The position numbers were made by a program, and so were the translations under genes. DNA of 64,000 nucleotides from Gracilibacillus orientalis (GTDB lineage Bacteria; Bacillota; Bacilli; Bacillales; Amphibacillaceae). Below, one piece after another: positions 53,781 through 62,176 of this stretch. The notes below the pieces were generated by a model. The model was not told where the DNA came from, made no database searches, and saw only the letters and a program-made list of their open reading frames with translations. Within the stretch, counting starts at the first letter, position 1. Each line of letters begins with the position of its first letter. The stretch covers positions 17,755 through 81,754 of the forward strand of contig NZ_FOTR01000011.1 of NCBI RefSeq assembly GCF_900114645.1, in the 5' to 3' direction.

Positions 53781-53918
53781 CTAGCGCATTTTTGCTGGTA
53801 AAGAAACAATGGACTCAATTAATGTATTGAGCTTTGTTTCAATTCGGTGTAACAAATAAAATGTCACCGCAACCGGAAAACCGAGATCGGTAAATATTGA
53901 TATCCATGTTTGCTCCAT
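53781..53918 (-). CDS. yvrJ: YvrJ-family protein
   Basis: A 45-residue protein: MEQTWISIFTDLGFPVAV with the YvrJ hydrophobic segment, then a charged helix (HRIETKLNTLIESIVSLP). AAAAGGAGAGG precedes the ATG. It lies just downstream of DUF2922 and DUF1659 genes, a grouping common in Bacillales. The function is unknown. Confidence 0.85.
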   Translation of the reverse strand: MEQTWISIFTDLGFPVAVTFYLLHRIETKLNTLIESIVSLPAKMR

Positions 53919-53998
53919 GTGATGCACTCCTCTCCTTTTAGTTGGACGGTTTCAGACTGCTTTCTCCTTCAAGACGTGCTTTATAGATAACCTAAATG

Positions 53999-54027
53999 AA
54001 AAGGAGAGCTGGTATGCTCTCCTTTTT
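53999..54027 (-). terminator. Terminator after the DUF2922 gene
   Basis: AAAAGGAGAGC and GCTCTCCTTTT form an 11-bp stem around a 6-base loop with A/T runs on both sides. It begins 7 bases after the DUF2922 stop codon and separates it from yvrJ. Confidence 0.8.
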
Positions 54028-54033
54028 GTTGCA

Positions 54034-54246
54034 TTAGATTTCAATTTCATTAACATTTCGCTCGACGATGCGGGCACTTTTCTTTGCCACTAAATCACCG
54101 CCTGAAGAAAAGAAGGCGTTTTGGCTAAGGATAGCATCCATTGCTGTACTTACCGCTGCCGGATCAACAGGTTCCACCGGATTATCCAATGAGAAAGTTA
54201 CTGTTTTTCCTTCTTCATTTTCGAATTTCAATTCGATTTTCTTCAT
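54034..54246 (-). CDS. DUF2922 domain protein
   Basis: About 70 residues: KKIELKFENEEGKTVTFSLD, then VDPAAVSTAMDAILSQNAF, as in DUF2922. GGAGG lies 7 bases upstream of the ATG at 54246. It pairs with the DUF1659 gene 32 bases upstream. The function is unknown. Confidence 0.88.
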   Translation of the reverse strand: MKKIELKFENEEGKTVTFSLDNPVEPVDPAAVSTAMDAILSQNAFFSSGGDLVAKKSARIVERNVNEIEI

Positions 54247-54278
54247 CACTTCACCTCCCTGGTTCTTTTAATTTAGAA

Positions 54279-54503
54279 TTAATCTTCTGTGATCAATTCT
54301 GTGTCATTACGTTTCACCGAATACAAGTCAAGTTGCTGTAATGGGACAAGTTCTTGAGTCACCGCTAGAAGCTGGTCTGCTGTCGCATCTAACTTCACGT
54401 TGTTAAAAGACTTTCGCTTATAAATCGGATCACCAGAGACTGGGTCTGTCCCTTCTTCGAATGTTAACTGCAGTCTGGAATCAATTCTTTCCGCCAATGC
54501 CAT
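54279..54503 (-). CDS. DUF1659 domain protein
   Basis: About 74 residues: ALAERIDSRLQLTFEEGTDP, then YKRKSFNNVKLDATADQLL, matching DUF1659. GGGAGGT lies 7 bases upstream of the ATG at 54503. It heads the DUF1659-DUF2922 unit next to yvrJ. The function is unknown. Confidence 0.88.
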   Translation of the reverse strand: MALAERIDSRLQLTFEEGTDPVSGDPIYKRKSFNNVKLDATADQLLAVTQELVPLQQLDLYSVKRNDTELITED

Positions 54504-54646
54504 GTATGCCACCTCCCTTCACCTTTATAATCAATCGGTAAGGTCAGTAGGTGTCGTGGACAATAAGGAAAACAGTCTCCACTCTAGCATTACTATTCAT
54601 AACTTTGATCCATATGGGATGACAGTGTTACTGGTGATAAAATGAG

Positions 54647-54682
54647 GATAATTAACAAATCTCAGCTTCTTAGAAGATTTGT
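54647..54682. repeat. Isolated ACAAATCT/AGATTTGT inverted repeat
   Basis: TTAACAAATCT and AGATTTGTTG are complementary around a short TTCTTAGAA core. The arms are the same as in the 51-bp tandem repeat near 49.4 kb, suggesting a dispersed small hairpin element. Confidence 0.5.
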
Positions 54683-54693
54683 TGTTTAAATTA

Positions 54694-54730
54694 TAAAAAA
54701 AGCCAGTACTTTTCATTAAAGTACTGACTT
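54694..54730 (-). terminator. Terminator after tagO
   Basis: On the minus strand GTCAGTACTTT and AAAGTACTGGC form an 11-bp stem followed by TTTTTTT. It begins 3 bases after the tagO stop codon. Confidence 0.85.
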
Positions 54731-54732
54731 TT

Positions 54733-55806
54733 CTACACTTTTTGGTTTCTGCCGGTTAATTTTCTGATACTACTTAATATTGGTTGTTGACCATTTTTAA
54801 CGACTCCGGAGAGCTCAGCTATTAGCTGAATTCCGAGGATAATAAATCCTAAAATAATCAGGGACGTTAACATTGTTGCACTATTAAAGATAATCGCCAT
54901 AACGCCGAAAAAACCGCTAAATGCATAAATAATTAGCACAGAAGTTTGATGGCTGTAGCCCATCTCAACTAACTGGTAATGGATATGCTTTCGATCAGCT
55001 GTACCTATGTTCTGTTTATTGATTACGCGCCTGACAATGGCAAAAAGCGTATCAAAAATAGGAACAGCTATAATAATAATCGGTATGATAAAACTAAAAA
55101 AGGCGACATTCTTAAAGAGACCGAGCATGGATATAACGGAAATCGCATATCCTAAAAACAAAGCACCCGTATCACCCATAAAAATCTTTGCCGGATAAAA
55201 GTTATGGTATAGAAAGCCAAGGCAACTGCCGACTAAAACCATCCCCAAGTAAACAACGATCATACGATAATCAGTGATCGCGATAATTAAGATGCTTGTT
55301 AAACCAATGGCTGATACACCTGCTGCAAGTCCATCCAAACCATCGATAAGATTAATGGCATTAGAGACACCAACAACCCATATAATTGTTAGAACTAAGC
55401 CAAATTCATCTAAATGAACCGTTCCTGCAAAAGGTATGGTCAATTTATCTATCACTAAGCCAGATGAAACAACTACAAACGCGGCAGCAAGTTGTCCGAT
55501 TAATTTCTGGTATGCTTTTAATCCGACAATATCATCAATGATACCTGTGATAACAATAATAATACCACCAATGATAATCTCTAACATGTGTGGATGCTGC
55601 GGTTGTAAATAAAGCAACCCTGCAGCGACCCCCAGAACAATAGCAAGGCCACCTAATCGGGCTTTAATACCATCATGTTTTTTTCTATCACCTGGTCGGT
55701 CTACTGCATTAATTTTAATTGCTATTTTTTTGATAAGAGGAGTTGATCCGAAAGCTACGATAGCTGATATCAGAAATGCTACGATTAACTCCGTTATGTT
55801 AAACAT
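54733..55806 (-). CDS. tagO: Undecaprenyl-phosphate GlcNAc-1-phosphate transferase
   Basis: A 357-residue polytopic membrane enzyme of the MraY/WecA family. It moves GlcNAc-1-phosphate from UDP-GlcNAc to undecaprenyl phosphate, the first step of teichoic acid and related polymers. Signature sites are DDIVGLKA, NAINLIDGLDGLAAG, FMGDTGALFLGY and the HIHYQLVEMG loop (HxH). Length and about 11 helices fit TagO. It is followed upstream by a ugd remnant and an LCP ligase, all cell-wall polymer genes. Confidence 0.93.
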   Translation of the reverse strand: MFNITELIVAFLISAIVAFGSTPLIKKIAIKINAVDRPGDRKKHDGIKARLGGLAIVLGVAAGLLYLQPQHPHMLEIIIGGIIIVITGIIDDIVGLKAYQKLIGQLAAAFVVVSSGLVIDKLTIPFAGTVHLDEFGLVLTIIWVVGVSNAINLIDGLDGLAAGVSAIGLTSILIIAITDYRMIVVYLGMVLVGSCLGFLYHNFYPAKIFMGDTGALFLGYAISVISMLGLFKNVAFFSFIIPIIIIAVPIFDTLFAIVRRVINKQNIGTADRKHIHYQLVEMGYSHQTSVLIIYAFSGFFGVMAIIFNSATMLTSLIILGFIILGIQLIAELSGVVKNGQQPILSSIRKLTGRNQKV

Positions 55807-55963
55807 ATATACACCTACTTAATGATTTGAAGTCCTTTTACGAATTTTAACATATTTTCTTATATTATAGTACAAATGTCTTGCACCATTATAGCACGAT
55901 TTCACTTCATGTATACTATAAATATACGATTTTAATGATAAATTCAAGACTGTTTCTTGCTAA

Positions 55964-56336
55964 TTAATCTCTACTATACAGATCTCGTGTATACACTTTA
56001 TCTTTCACAGCTTTTAATTCTTCTGTTAAACGGTTCGTCTGCTACTTCTCTAAATGCATCAAAATCTCTGATAATTTTTGAATTATAGAATGTTTCTTCA
56101 TCAAGATTTGGTTCATATACTACAACTTCAATACCTTAGGATTTTTGGCTAAAATACTTGTTGCGATATGATCCTTACGATTATGGTTGGCATCTACAAT
56201 GGCTAGAAGATTTTTGGTTATTAATGAGTTGGACTTTTTCTTCTACTATATCTAAAGCATATACTTCATTATGCTGTGCTAATAATACAGCATTTGATAA
56301 CCCAACATAGCCTGTTCCTGCTACAGCTATTTTCAT
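55964..56336 (-). pseudogene. Collapsed UDP-glucose 6-dehydrogenase gene
   Basis: From the ATG at 56336 the frame encodes an intact NAD-binding start, [19 protein letters not shown], then joins, with frame changes, the [34 protein letters not shown] and DKVYTRDLYSRD segments of the C-terminal domain. About 250 central residues, including the catalytic cysteine, are missing. UDP-glucuronate for teichuronic acid or capsule cannot be made by this copy. Confidence 0.85.
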
Positions 56337-56564
56337 ATAATTTCTTCCTCTCCTTCGACTATTAACATTGTTAATATCTTACCGTATATTTAGTATACAG
56401 CATATGATCTACTTATTTTATTTAAAATAGTGTAACTTTTGTTACAAAAAAACGTCTATTATATTAAATTGTAAAATATTTTCTAAAATCCAATTTACGC
56501 CAACATGTATTCATAGTAAACTATATAATTAGTGTGGTTCATTCTAGAAATCGGGGGAAATACA
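56337..56564. other. Divergent promoter region between the ugd remnant and the LCP gene
   Basis: The 228 bases contain A/T-rich sequence and no gene. The LCP promoter should lie here; TTGTAA-like and TATAAT-like boxes are visible near 56470 and 56522 but are not compelling. Confidence 0.35.
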
Positions 56565-57638
56565 ATGTCAAAAAAAGATGTTAATTCCAGAATTGAAGTG
56601 AAAGAAAAGAAAAAGAAGAGTCAACGTAGGAAGATTATATTCTTTATTTTCGTACCTTTAATTATATTAATTGGGGCCGTCTCTGCTTATGTCATCAACT
56701 TAGTCAATGAAGCAGAACAAGTCGTATCAAATTCTTATGAAAGTGATGGCCGTGACAAATCCGAACTACGTGCTCAAGAGGTAGATCCTACAGAGGATCA
56801 CGTTTCCGTACTGTTTATCGGTGTAGATAGTAGTGAACACAGAGAGGAAAACGGTGAATCAGTTCTTTCAGATGCCTTAATCTTAGCTACGCTTAACAAG
56901 AATGATAATAGTGTGAAAATGTTAAGTATCCCACGTGATTCATATGTGTATGTACCTGAAGTCGGATATGAAGATAAAATTACACATGCACATGCATTTG
57001 GCGGCGTTCAAGCAACCATTGAAACAGTGGAAAGTTTCTTAGATATTCCTGTTGATTATTTTGTTAAACTTAATTTTAATGCATTCGTTGACGTAATTGA
57101 CGCAATCGGCGGTGTTGAAATGGATGTTCCATTTGAATTTACCGAATCGAACTCAGATGATCAAAGTGATTCCATTCATCTTTATCCTGGTGAACAGAAT
57201 CTAGATGGTGAAGATGCATTGGCTCTGGCAAGAACACGGAAAATTGATAATGACATAGAACGTGGTAAAAGACAACAAGAAATTATGAAAGCTGTTATTA
57301 GTAAAGCAACATCTGTTAATTCCGTATTTAAATTAGATGATGCTATTCAGGGTGTTGGTAACAACATGACAACAAACTTATCTTTCGATGAAATGAAAGC
57401 TTTCTTATCATATGGTACATCTGGTAGCATTGATATGGATACGCTGAACCTTGATGGAAGTGACATGCGGCTGAACAACACATACTATTACAGCCTTGAT
57501 GAACAGCAACTAGCTGAGACGAAGCAGATTTTACAGACACATTTAGATGTTGCCGAAGATAATACGGTGACAGCAGAGTCAGAAGAAACGACAGAGGCAC
57601 CAGAGACAGAGCAAACAACAGAAGCCCCCTTACAATAA
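56565..57638 (+). CDS. LCP-family (LytR-CpsA-Psr) cell-wall polymer ligase
   Basis: About 357 residues. A basic cytoplasmic start and one transmembrane helix (IIFFIFVPLIILIGAVSAYV) precede the extracellular LCP domain: VLFIGVDSSEHR, SDALILATLN, MLSIPRDSYVYVPE, YFVKLNFNAFVDVIDAIGGV and ALALARTRKIDNDIERGKRQ, with the conserved Arg residues. The C-terminus is an acidic Thr/Glu tail. GGGGG supports the ATG at 56565. It joins wall teichoic acid or capsule to peptidoglycan, using lipid-linked polymers started by TagO-type enzymes. Confidence 0.93.
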   Translation: MSKKDVNSRIEVKEKKKKSQRRKIIFFIFVPLIILIGAVSAYVINLVNEAEQVVSNSYESDGRDKSELRAQEVDPTEDHVSVLFIGVDSSEHREENGESVLSDALILATLNKNDNSVKMLSIPRDSYVYVPEVGYEDKITHAHAFGGVQATIETVESFLDIPVDYFVKLNFNAFVDVIDAIGGVEMDVPFEFTESNSDDQSDSIHLYPGEQNLDGEDALALARTRKIDNDIERGKRQQEIMKAVISKATSVNSVFKLDDAIQGVGNNMTTNLSFDEMKAFLSYGTSGSIDMDTLNLDGSDMRLNNTYYYSLDEQQLAETKQILQTHLDVAEDNTVTAESEETTEAPETEQTTEAPLQ

Positions 57639-57641
57639 ACG

Positions 57642-57675
57642 AAACCGAACTTCTATCAAAGAAGTTCGGTTTTTT
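57642..57675 (+). terminator. Terminator after the LCP gene
   Basis: AAACCGAACTTC and GAAGTTCGGTTT form a 12-bp stem followed by TTT. It lies between two convergent genes, so it can act on both strands. Confidence 0.85.
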
Positions 57676-57694
57676 AAAAATTACTACGCTTGTT

Positions 57695-60457
57695 CTATTT
57701 TATCCATTGCTTCAACTTTTTCTTTGCTTTTCTTAAAAAAATTAGAGACTCGTTTGGAGAAGCGTCTATTACCGCTTTACTATATAAATTGATACCATCC
57801 GACGCATTTGGGTGAATGTGATCAACTAACCACTTTTTAGGATTTCTGGTTTTAAAGGTTTGACTAATTGTTTCATTTGGATCAATATACAGATGCTCAT
57901 GTTTATCACAAAAACTTTTTAAAGCTTTACTATACTCTTGCAGCATCTTAAATCTTTCTTCTGTACTCAATTCAGATGTAGGATCGTATTGATCTGTTGT
58001 CCACGGTGCTATGAAAATAAATTTCGCGTTCTTCTTTTTAGCCTTTATTTTTTTAATTATTTTTTGAAGATTATCAATATATTCATTTGATGTCATCGCA
58101 CATTTTTGTGGATCACGATACCTTACATCATTAGTTCCCACAGCAATTATATAAAGATTTGCTCTTATATCTGCTATCTTTTGAGAATTCTTAACAAAAT
58201 AAGGAGTGGCTTGCCCTCGAGCAAATTTCTTCACCTTGATACCTTCAAAGTTTTCCATTAATGGTTCATACCAACTGTATCCGCCGTTTTTTGTACCTTC
58301 CGTTATGGAATCACCGATAAAACATACACTTTTTGAATTCTGGATCAAATAAATAATCTTTTTTGCTCGCATCTTTGGATCTAATGAAAGAGGTTTAACG
58401 CAATTTCGAACATATCCTTTTGTATTACCATCTGCACGTTTGGCAAATAAATAATACTTTTCTTGTATTTGATCGATAGTCAGCTCTTCTCCAAGCATCG
58501 TTTTAGTTATCAGTTGATGAGTTGTCTTTACTCTCTCATAGTCATACGTACTGAGTGTTGAGCGAATTTGTTTATTATGAATGACCTCATAGATTGGTAA
58601 AGCTCTATAGTTTCTATCGACATAGGAATGTGCCCATAAAGGTACACAGGAAACAGCAAACGGTTTTCCATTCTCAGGATTCAAATAAATTTCACTTAGA
58701 GCTGAAGCATCACCATCTTTTTTGGTATATGAGTTCACAAAATCACCTGGGCAATGCAAGATTAACACATCACTATTATCTTCCGGATGTTTTCTCCATT
58801 CATACGGTTGGACAGCATGAGCATGATCACTTAGAATAATATTGGCACCGGCGTCTACAAAGATATCACACCATGTCCTCTGAAATTTATCAGGCTTATG
58901 TGTAAACTGCTTGCCCATATGAGGAAGTACCACTATACAATCTGGTTTGGCATTTTTAACTCTCTCGAAATCCTGTTTGACACTTTGTTTTACTTCTTCA
59001 AAATGAGGGTCAGTTGGCGAAACTAATAGGGATGTCAGATGATCGTTTTCTTCTTTTAGAAAGAATTCATTTTTATATCTGTTACTTCGTTTTGTATAAG
59101 TTAAAATTGCCACTTTTAATCCTTTGATATCATAAATAGGTAATGTATCTTTTTCCTCTTGATTTCGGTATGAGCCTTTATGCATTATCCCTGCATCATC
59201 CAAAACATCCAATGTTCTCATTGCTCCTTTTTTACCATTATCCAATAGATGATTTTGAGCTGTTGTCAAAAAATCAAATCCAGCTCGTTTCATAGCATGG
59301 GCAAAACTGTCAGGAAAGTTTAAATGTAACGGCATCTTGTCTTCATATATATCTGTACTATATTCTCGGGTATCACCAGCAAATGTTCCTTCAAGTACCC
59401 CCATTGAAAAATCTGACGAAGCTAAATATTTCTTTACATACTCAAACATATCATCAAATACATACTCTTTTTTTTCAAAATCCCAAGCATTGAAGACCTG
59501 ATCACGTAGCAAAAGTAAATCTCCTACAAAAGAAATAGATACAGCATCTTTTATTTTTTGCTGCTCATCGTTAGTAATAGATGGATAAATAATCGAACTC
59601 GGTTTGGTACTGGTTTTACTTTTGTTTTCAGCTTTTTGTACTGCCTTCTTTTTATATTGCTTCACTAACTTCATGACTTCCCCAGATTCCGCACGATTAG
59701 AATCTAATAAAACATCTAAATTCTCTTTTGCATGTTCTAATTGGCGTTTTTCGAGGCGAATACCCGCTCTCATCATATGCCAATTTAATATTTCCTCTTG
59801 ATTTAGTTTAAATTCTATCGGCTGATTGGCAAAGAAGTCCCGAGCAGTTTTTTTCAATTCATCCGATAACAACAGTGCTCTTGCAGTGTAATGACCAGCA
59901 TACTTGATATGAAAATATTCAGCATTTGGATAGAGGTCTTTTACAAAATAGTTGATATAATAGGAATCTATCTCATTATCATCGTCATAGAATATACTTA
60001 TTCTACCTGTTGTCTGCGGAACTTGGTCTAATTCATTGTGTTTAAAGCCATTGTTTTTATATCTGCTTCCCATTAGTTTATCAATTACTGGATGTGCAGG
60101 TATTCTGGGACTCATGGATAATATATTCGCATTGATGAAACTACCGTAGTAAATGGCACAATATGCACCTAGACTAGAGCCATATGTATAAACCTCTTTG
60201 CCCGCTATAATTTCTTTAACATGCTGATAAAAAGTATGGTGATCCAGTAATTGATATTGCGTTCTCCTTCTTTGAGACACATAAATGTAATCATACCCCA
60301 ATTCCAACACTAACTTTTGACCAAATCCTACCTCTTCCATGTTAGAGTCGATTTCGCCGAATGCTATTACACATTTATTACTTGGTTTTTCTTCATTATA
60401 ATAGTATGTGATTTTATAGTTTTTACTTGAAGATAATATTTTCTTCTTATGGTCCAT
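57695..60457 (-). CDS. Alpha/beta-hydrolase-CapA-SGNH triple-domain fusion
   Basis: A 920-residue protein with three enzyme-like domains. Residues 1-200 form an alpha/beta-hydrolase-like domain with GSSLGA (Ser95) and a late His189. Residues about 305-620 are a CapA (PGA_cap) metallophosphatase-like domain with SFVGDLLL (D313), QNHLLDNG and SDHAHAVQ (H545, H547). Residues about 708-905 are an SGNH hydrolase with GDSITEG (Ser717), GTND (N776) and DHIH (D879, H882). No signal peptide or membrane helix is visible, so it looks cytoplasmic although CapA is usually exported. It follows the ATP-grasp gene and probably acts on surface-polymer building blocks. Confidence 0.85.
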   Translation of the reverse strand: MDHKKKILSSSKNYKITYYYNEEKPSNKCVIAFGEIDSNMEEVGFGQKLVLELGYDYIYVSQRRRTQYQLLDHHTFYQHVKEIIAGKEVYTYGSSLGAYCAIYYGSFINANILSMSPRIPAHPVIDKLMGSRYKNNGFKHNELDQVPQTTGRISIFYDDDNEIDSYYINYFVKDLYPNAEYFHIKYAGHYTARALLLSDELKKTARDFFANQPIEFKLNQEEILNWHMMRAGIRLEKRQLEHAKENLDVLLDSNRAESGEVMKLVKQYKKKAVQKAENKSKTSTKPSSIIYPSITNDEQQKIKDAVSISFVGDLLLLRDQVFNAWDFEKKEYVFDDMFEYVKKYLASSDFSMGVLEGTFAGDTREYSTDIYEDKMPLHLNFPDSFAHAMKRAGFDFLTTAQNHLLDNGKKGAMRTLDVLDDAGIMHKGSYRNQEEKDTLPIYDIKGLKVAILTYTKRSNRYKNEFFLKEENDHLTSLLVSPTDPHFEEVKQSVKQDFERVKNAKPDCIVVLPHMGKQFTHKPDKFQRTWCDIFVDAGANIILSDHAHAVQPYEWRKHPEDNSDVLILHCPGDFVNSYTKKDGDASALSEIYLNPENGKPFAVSCVPLWAHSYVDRNYRALPIYEVIHNKQIRSTLSTYDYERVKTTHQLITKTMLGEELTIDQIQEKYYLFAKRADGNTKGYVRNCVKPLSLDPKMRAKKIIYLIQNSKSVCFIGDSITEGTKNGGYSWYEPLMENFEGIKVKKFARGQATPYFVKNSQKIADIRANLYIIAVGTNDVRYRDPQKCAMTSNEYIDNLQKIIKKIKAKKKNAKFIFIAPWTTDQYDPTSELSTEERFKMLQEYSKALKSFCDKHEHLYIDPNETISQTFKTRNPKKWLVDHIHPNASDGINLYSKAVIDASPNESLIFLRKAKKKLKQWIK

Positions 60458-60485
60458 AATAACACCTAACCATCTATATTTGATA

Positions 60486-60513
60486 AAAGTCCAGAGTTTA
60501 AAACTCTAGACTT
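60486..60513 (-). terminator. Hairpin between the ATP-grasp and fusion genes
   Basis: AAAGTCCAGAGTTT pairs with AAACTCTAGACTTT with one mismatch. It lies 10 bases after the ATP-grasp stop codon and 28 bases before the next start, so it may attenuate expression of the fusion gene. Confidence 0.65.
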
Positions 60514-60522
60514 TATACTTTT

Positions 60523-61902
60523 TTATTTTTTTATTTTTCCGAATAGTCGAACCGGTTTTGATAACTTCCAGGAGGTACTATTTAACAGTTTATTCAATTC
60601 TTTTTTATGCTTTTTTAATTCATTTTCTGTTGAAATGAGCTTTGTTTCAATCTTGCTATTATTTATCGTTAAATTTCTATTCTCCTCTTTCAACTGAAGA
60701 ATCTCTTCTTGTTTCTTTTTGTTATCTGCTTTCAATTTTTTGTGATCACGTTTTAATTTGGTGATTTCAGGAGTTGTACTTGCTTTTGATTGTTTATCTA
60801 GCTTTTCGTCTCGTACTTGTTCGATAATTTCTTCAGTTAGATCACCGAATAACGAACGCTGACTAGCTAATTGGTACAGCCATGTTGCACCACGAAAGTT
60901 TAATTCTATAAATACAGGTAATCCATCTTCTCCTACTGCAATATCCCAAGATATAAAATCATGATGCAGAATTTGTTTGTGTAAACCTATAACATATTCC
61001 TTGAATTTATCAAAATTAGGGATTTGTGCATGTTCAGCAAAAGCATAATTAGTTGTTGGATGATGTGTATAAACATTGGTATGTTCATCAACAGCATAGT
61101 CCATGAATTTGCCATCATCAGTTATTCCAACACATACTCCGCCAGTTCCCGCATTATCCCTCACTGCATTATTTGCTCCAAAACGAGCAAATGATAATAA
61201 ATATCTTACTTCATTTTTCCATCTTAATGTTACCATACGCAAGGTATTAACAGAGGAAGGATGAGGATCTCCCATAACTGGATGCTGTTTAATGACATCT
61301 TGCACCACAAAGTCCAAACCATATAGATCTTCTAACTCTTCCATCGAAACCTTTTTATCCTTAAGTGTAATCATTTCGTTTTCATAGTTTAACTTTGCTA
61401 TACCTTTTCCATTATCTGTTCTACTAGGTTTAATAATATAGTCTTGTTTTTTACTCAATAGTTCATTGAGTGCTTGATCTTTTGTCAAACTTTCATTATT
61501 CGAATTAAAGTAAGTACCTCTTACTCTTTTTAGAATAATTTTCACTGCTCTTTCCGTTTTGATTAAACTATCATAGATATTTTTATCACTATAGCCTGCT
61601 CTAATATCCATGTCATTGAAATATGGAATTAACTCTTTCCACATAACAGGACCTGGAACTACTCGGCTATTCTCGTTCCCTGTCAGGTTTTTGAAAGCTA
61701 AATTTAAAACCGGATCGATTTCCTCATTATAATGAAGTTTCCAATAGTCCCTAACACTATTTACATAATCTATATCAAGGTTGTCTAATAACCCTGATTT
61801 ATAATATCTCTTAAAGGGTTTAGATTTTATTTTCATTCCTAGCTCTTGATACTTTTTTAAATTAGTTTTATTAGCGTTTGATGTATCAACAGTTCGATTC
61901 AT
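60523..61902 (-). CDS. Sugar-transfer-associated ATP-grasp protein
   Basis: About 459 residues. The central region is an ATP-grasp of the sugar-transfer-associated type (PF14397 pattern): RTDNGKGIAKL nucleotide site, DPHPSSVNTLRMVTLR, NNAVRDNAGTGGVCVGI and HHDFISWDIAVGEDGLPVFIELNFRG. A C-terminal coiled coil (about 385-445) precedes a basic end. AAAGGAG lies upstream of the ATG at 61902. Members sit in capsule and exopolysaccharide clusters and probably ligate an amine- or acid-containing substituent to a sugar; the substrate is unknown. Confidence 0.88.
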   Translation of the reverse strand: MNRTVDTSNANKTNLKKYQELGMKIKSKPFKRYYKSGLLDNLDIDYVNSVRDYWKLHYNEEIDPVLNLAFKNLTGNENSRVVPGPVMWKELIPYFNDMDIRAGYSDKNIYDSLIKTERAVKIILKRVRGTYFNSNNESLTKDQALNELLSKKQDYIIKPSRTDNGKGIAKLNYENEMITLKDKKVSMEELEDLYGLDFVVQDVIKQHPVMGDPHPSSVNTLRMVTLRWKNEVRYLLSFARFGANNAVRDNAGTGGVCVGITDDGKFMDYAVDEHTNVYTHHPTTNYAFAEHAQIPNFDKFKEYVIGLHKQILHHDFISWDIAVGEDGLPVFIELNFRGATWLYQLASQRSLFGDLTEEIIEQVRDEKLDKQSKASTTPEITKLKRDHKKLKADNKKKQEEILQLKEENRNLTINNSKIETKLISTENELKKHKKELNKLLNSTSWKLSKPVRLFGKIKK

Positions 61903-62125
61903 GCTTATCTCCTTTTTTATCCTAATATAATTTTTTATTTTACCTGTAAATTCATTTTTATACAATAATTAAAATAATCTTTTCATACAATTTACTAATT
62001 TGAAGACTTCTATGTAAACGAAAAATTTCTCTCTGCAGGATAGTTATAAAATATATGATTATTCATTATTGATATAATATTCCCTTTCATTTACTAATCA
62101 AACTTTACTTAACATGAACATACTA
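61903..62125. other. Intergenic region between the amidase and ATP-grasp genes
   Basis: AT-rich, no gene visible. It should contain the promoter of the ATP-grasp and fusion genes. Confidence 0.4.
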
Positions 62126-62163
62126 AAAAAATAAAGTTCACACTGACGTACGTGAGAACTTTA
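62126..62163 (-). terminator. Terminator after the amidase gene
   Basis: TAAAGTTC and GAACTTTA, extended by CAC/GTG across one mismatch, form a stem; the minus strand then continues TTTTTT. It begins about 14 bases after the amidase stop codon. Confidence 0.75.
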
Positions 62164-62176
62164 AACTATCGTTTAC

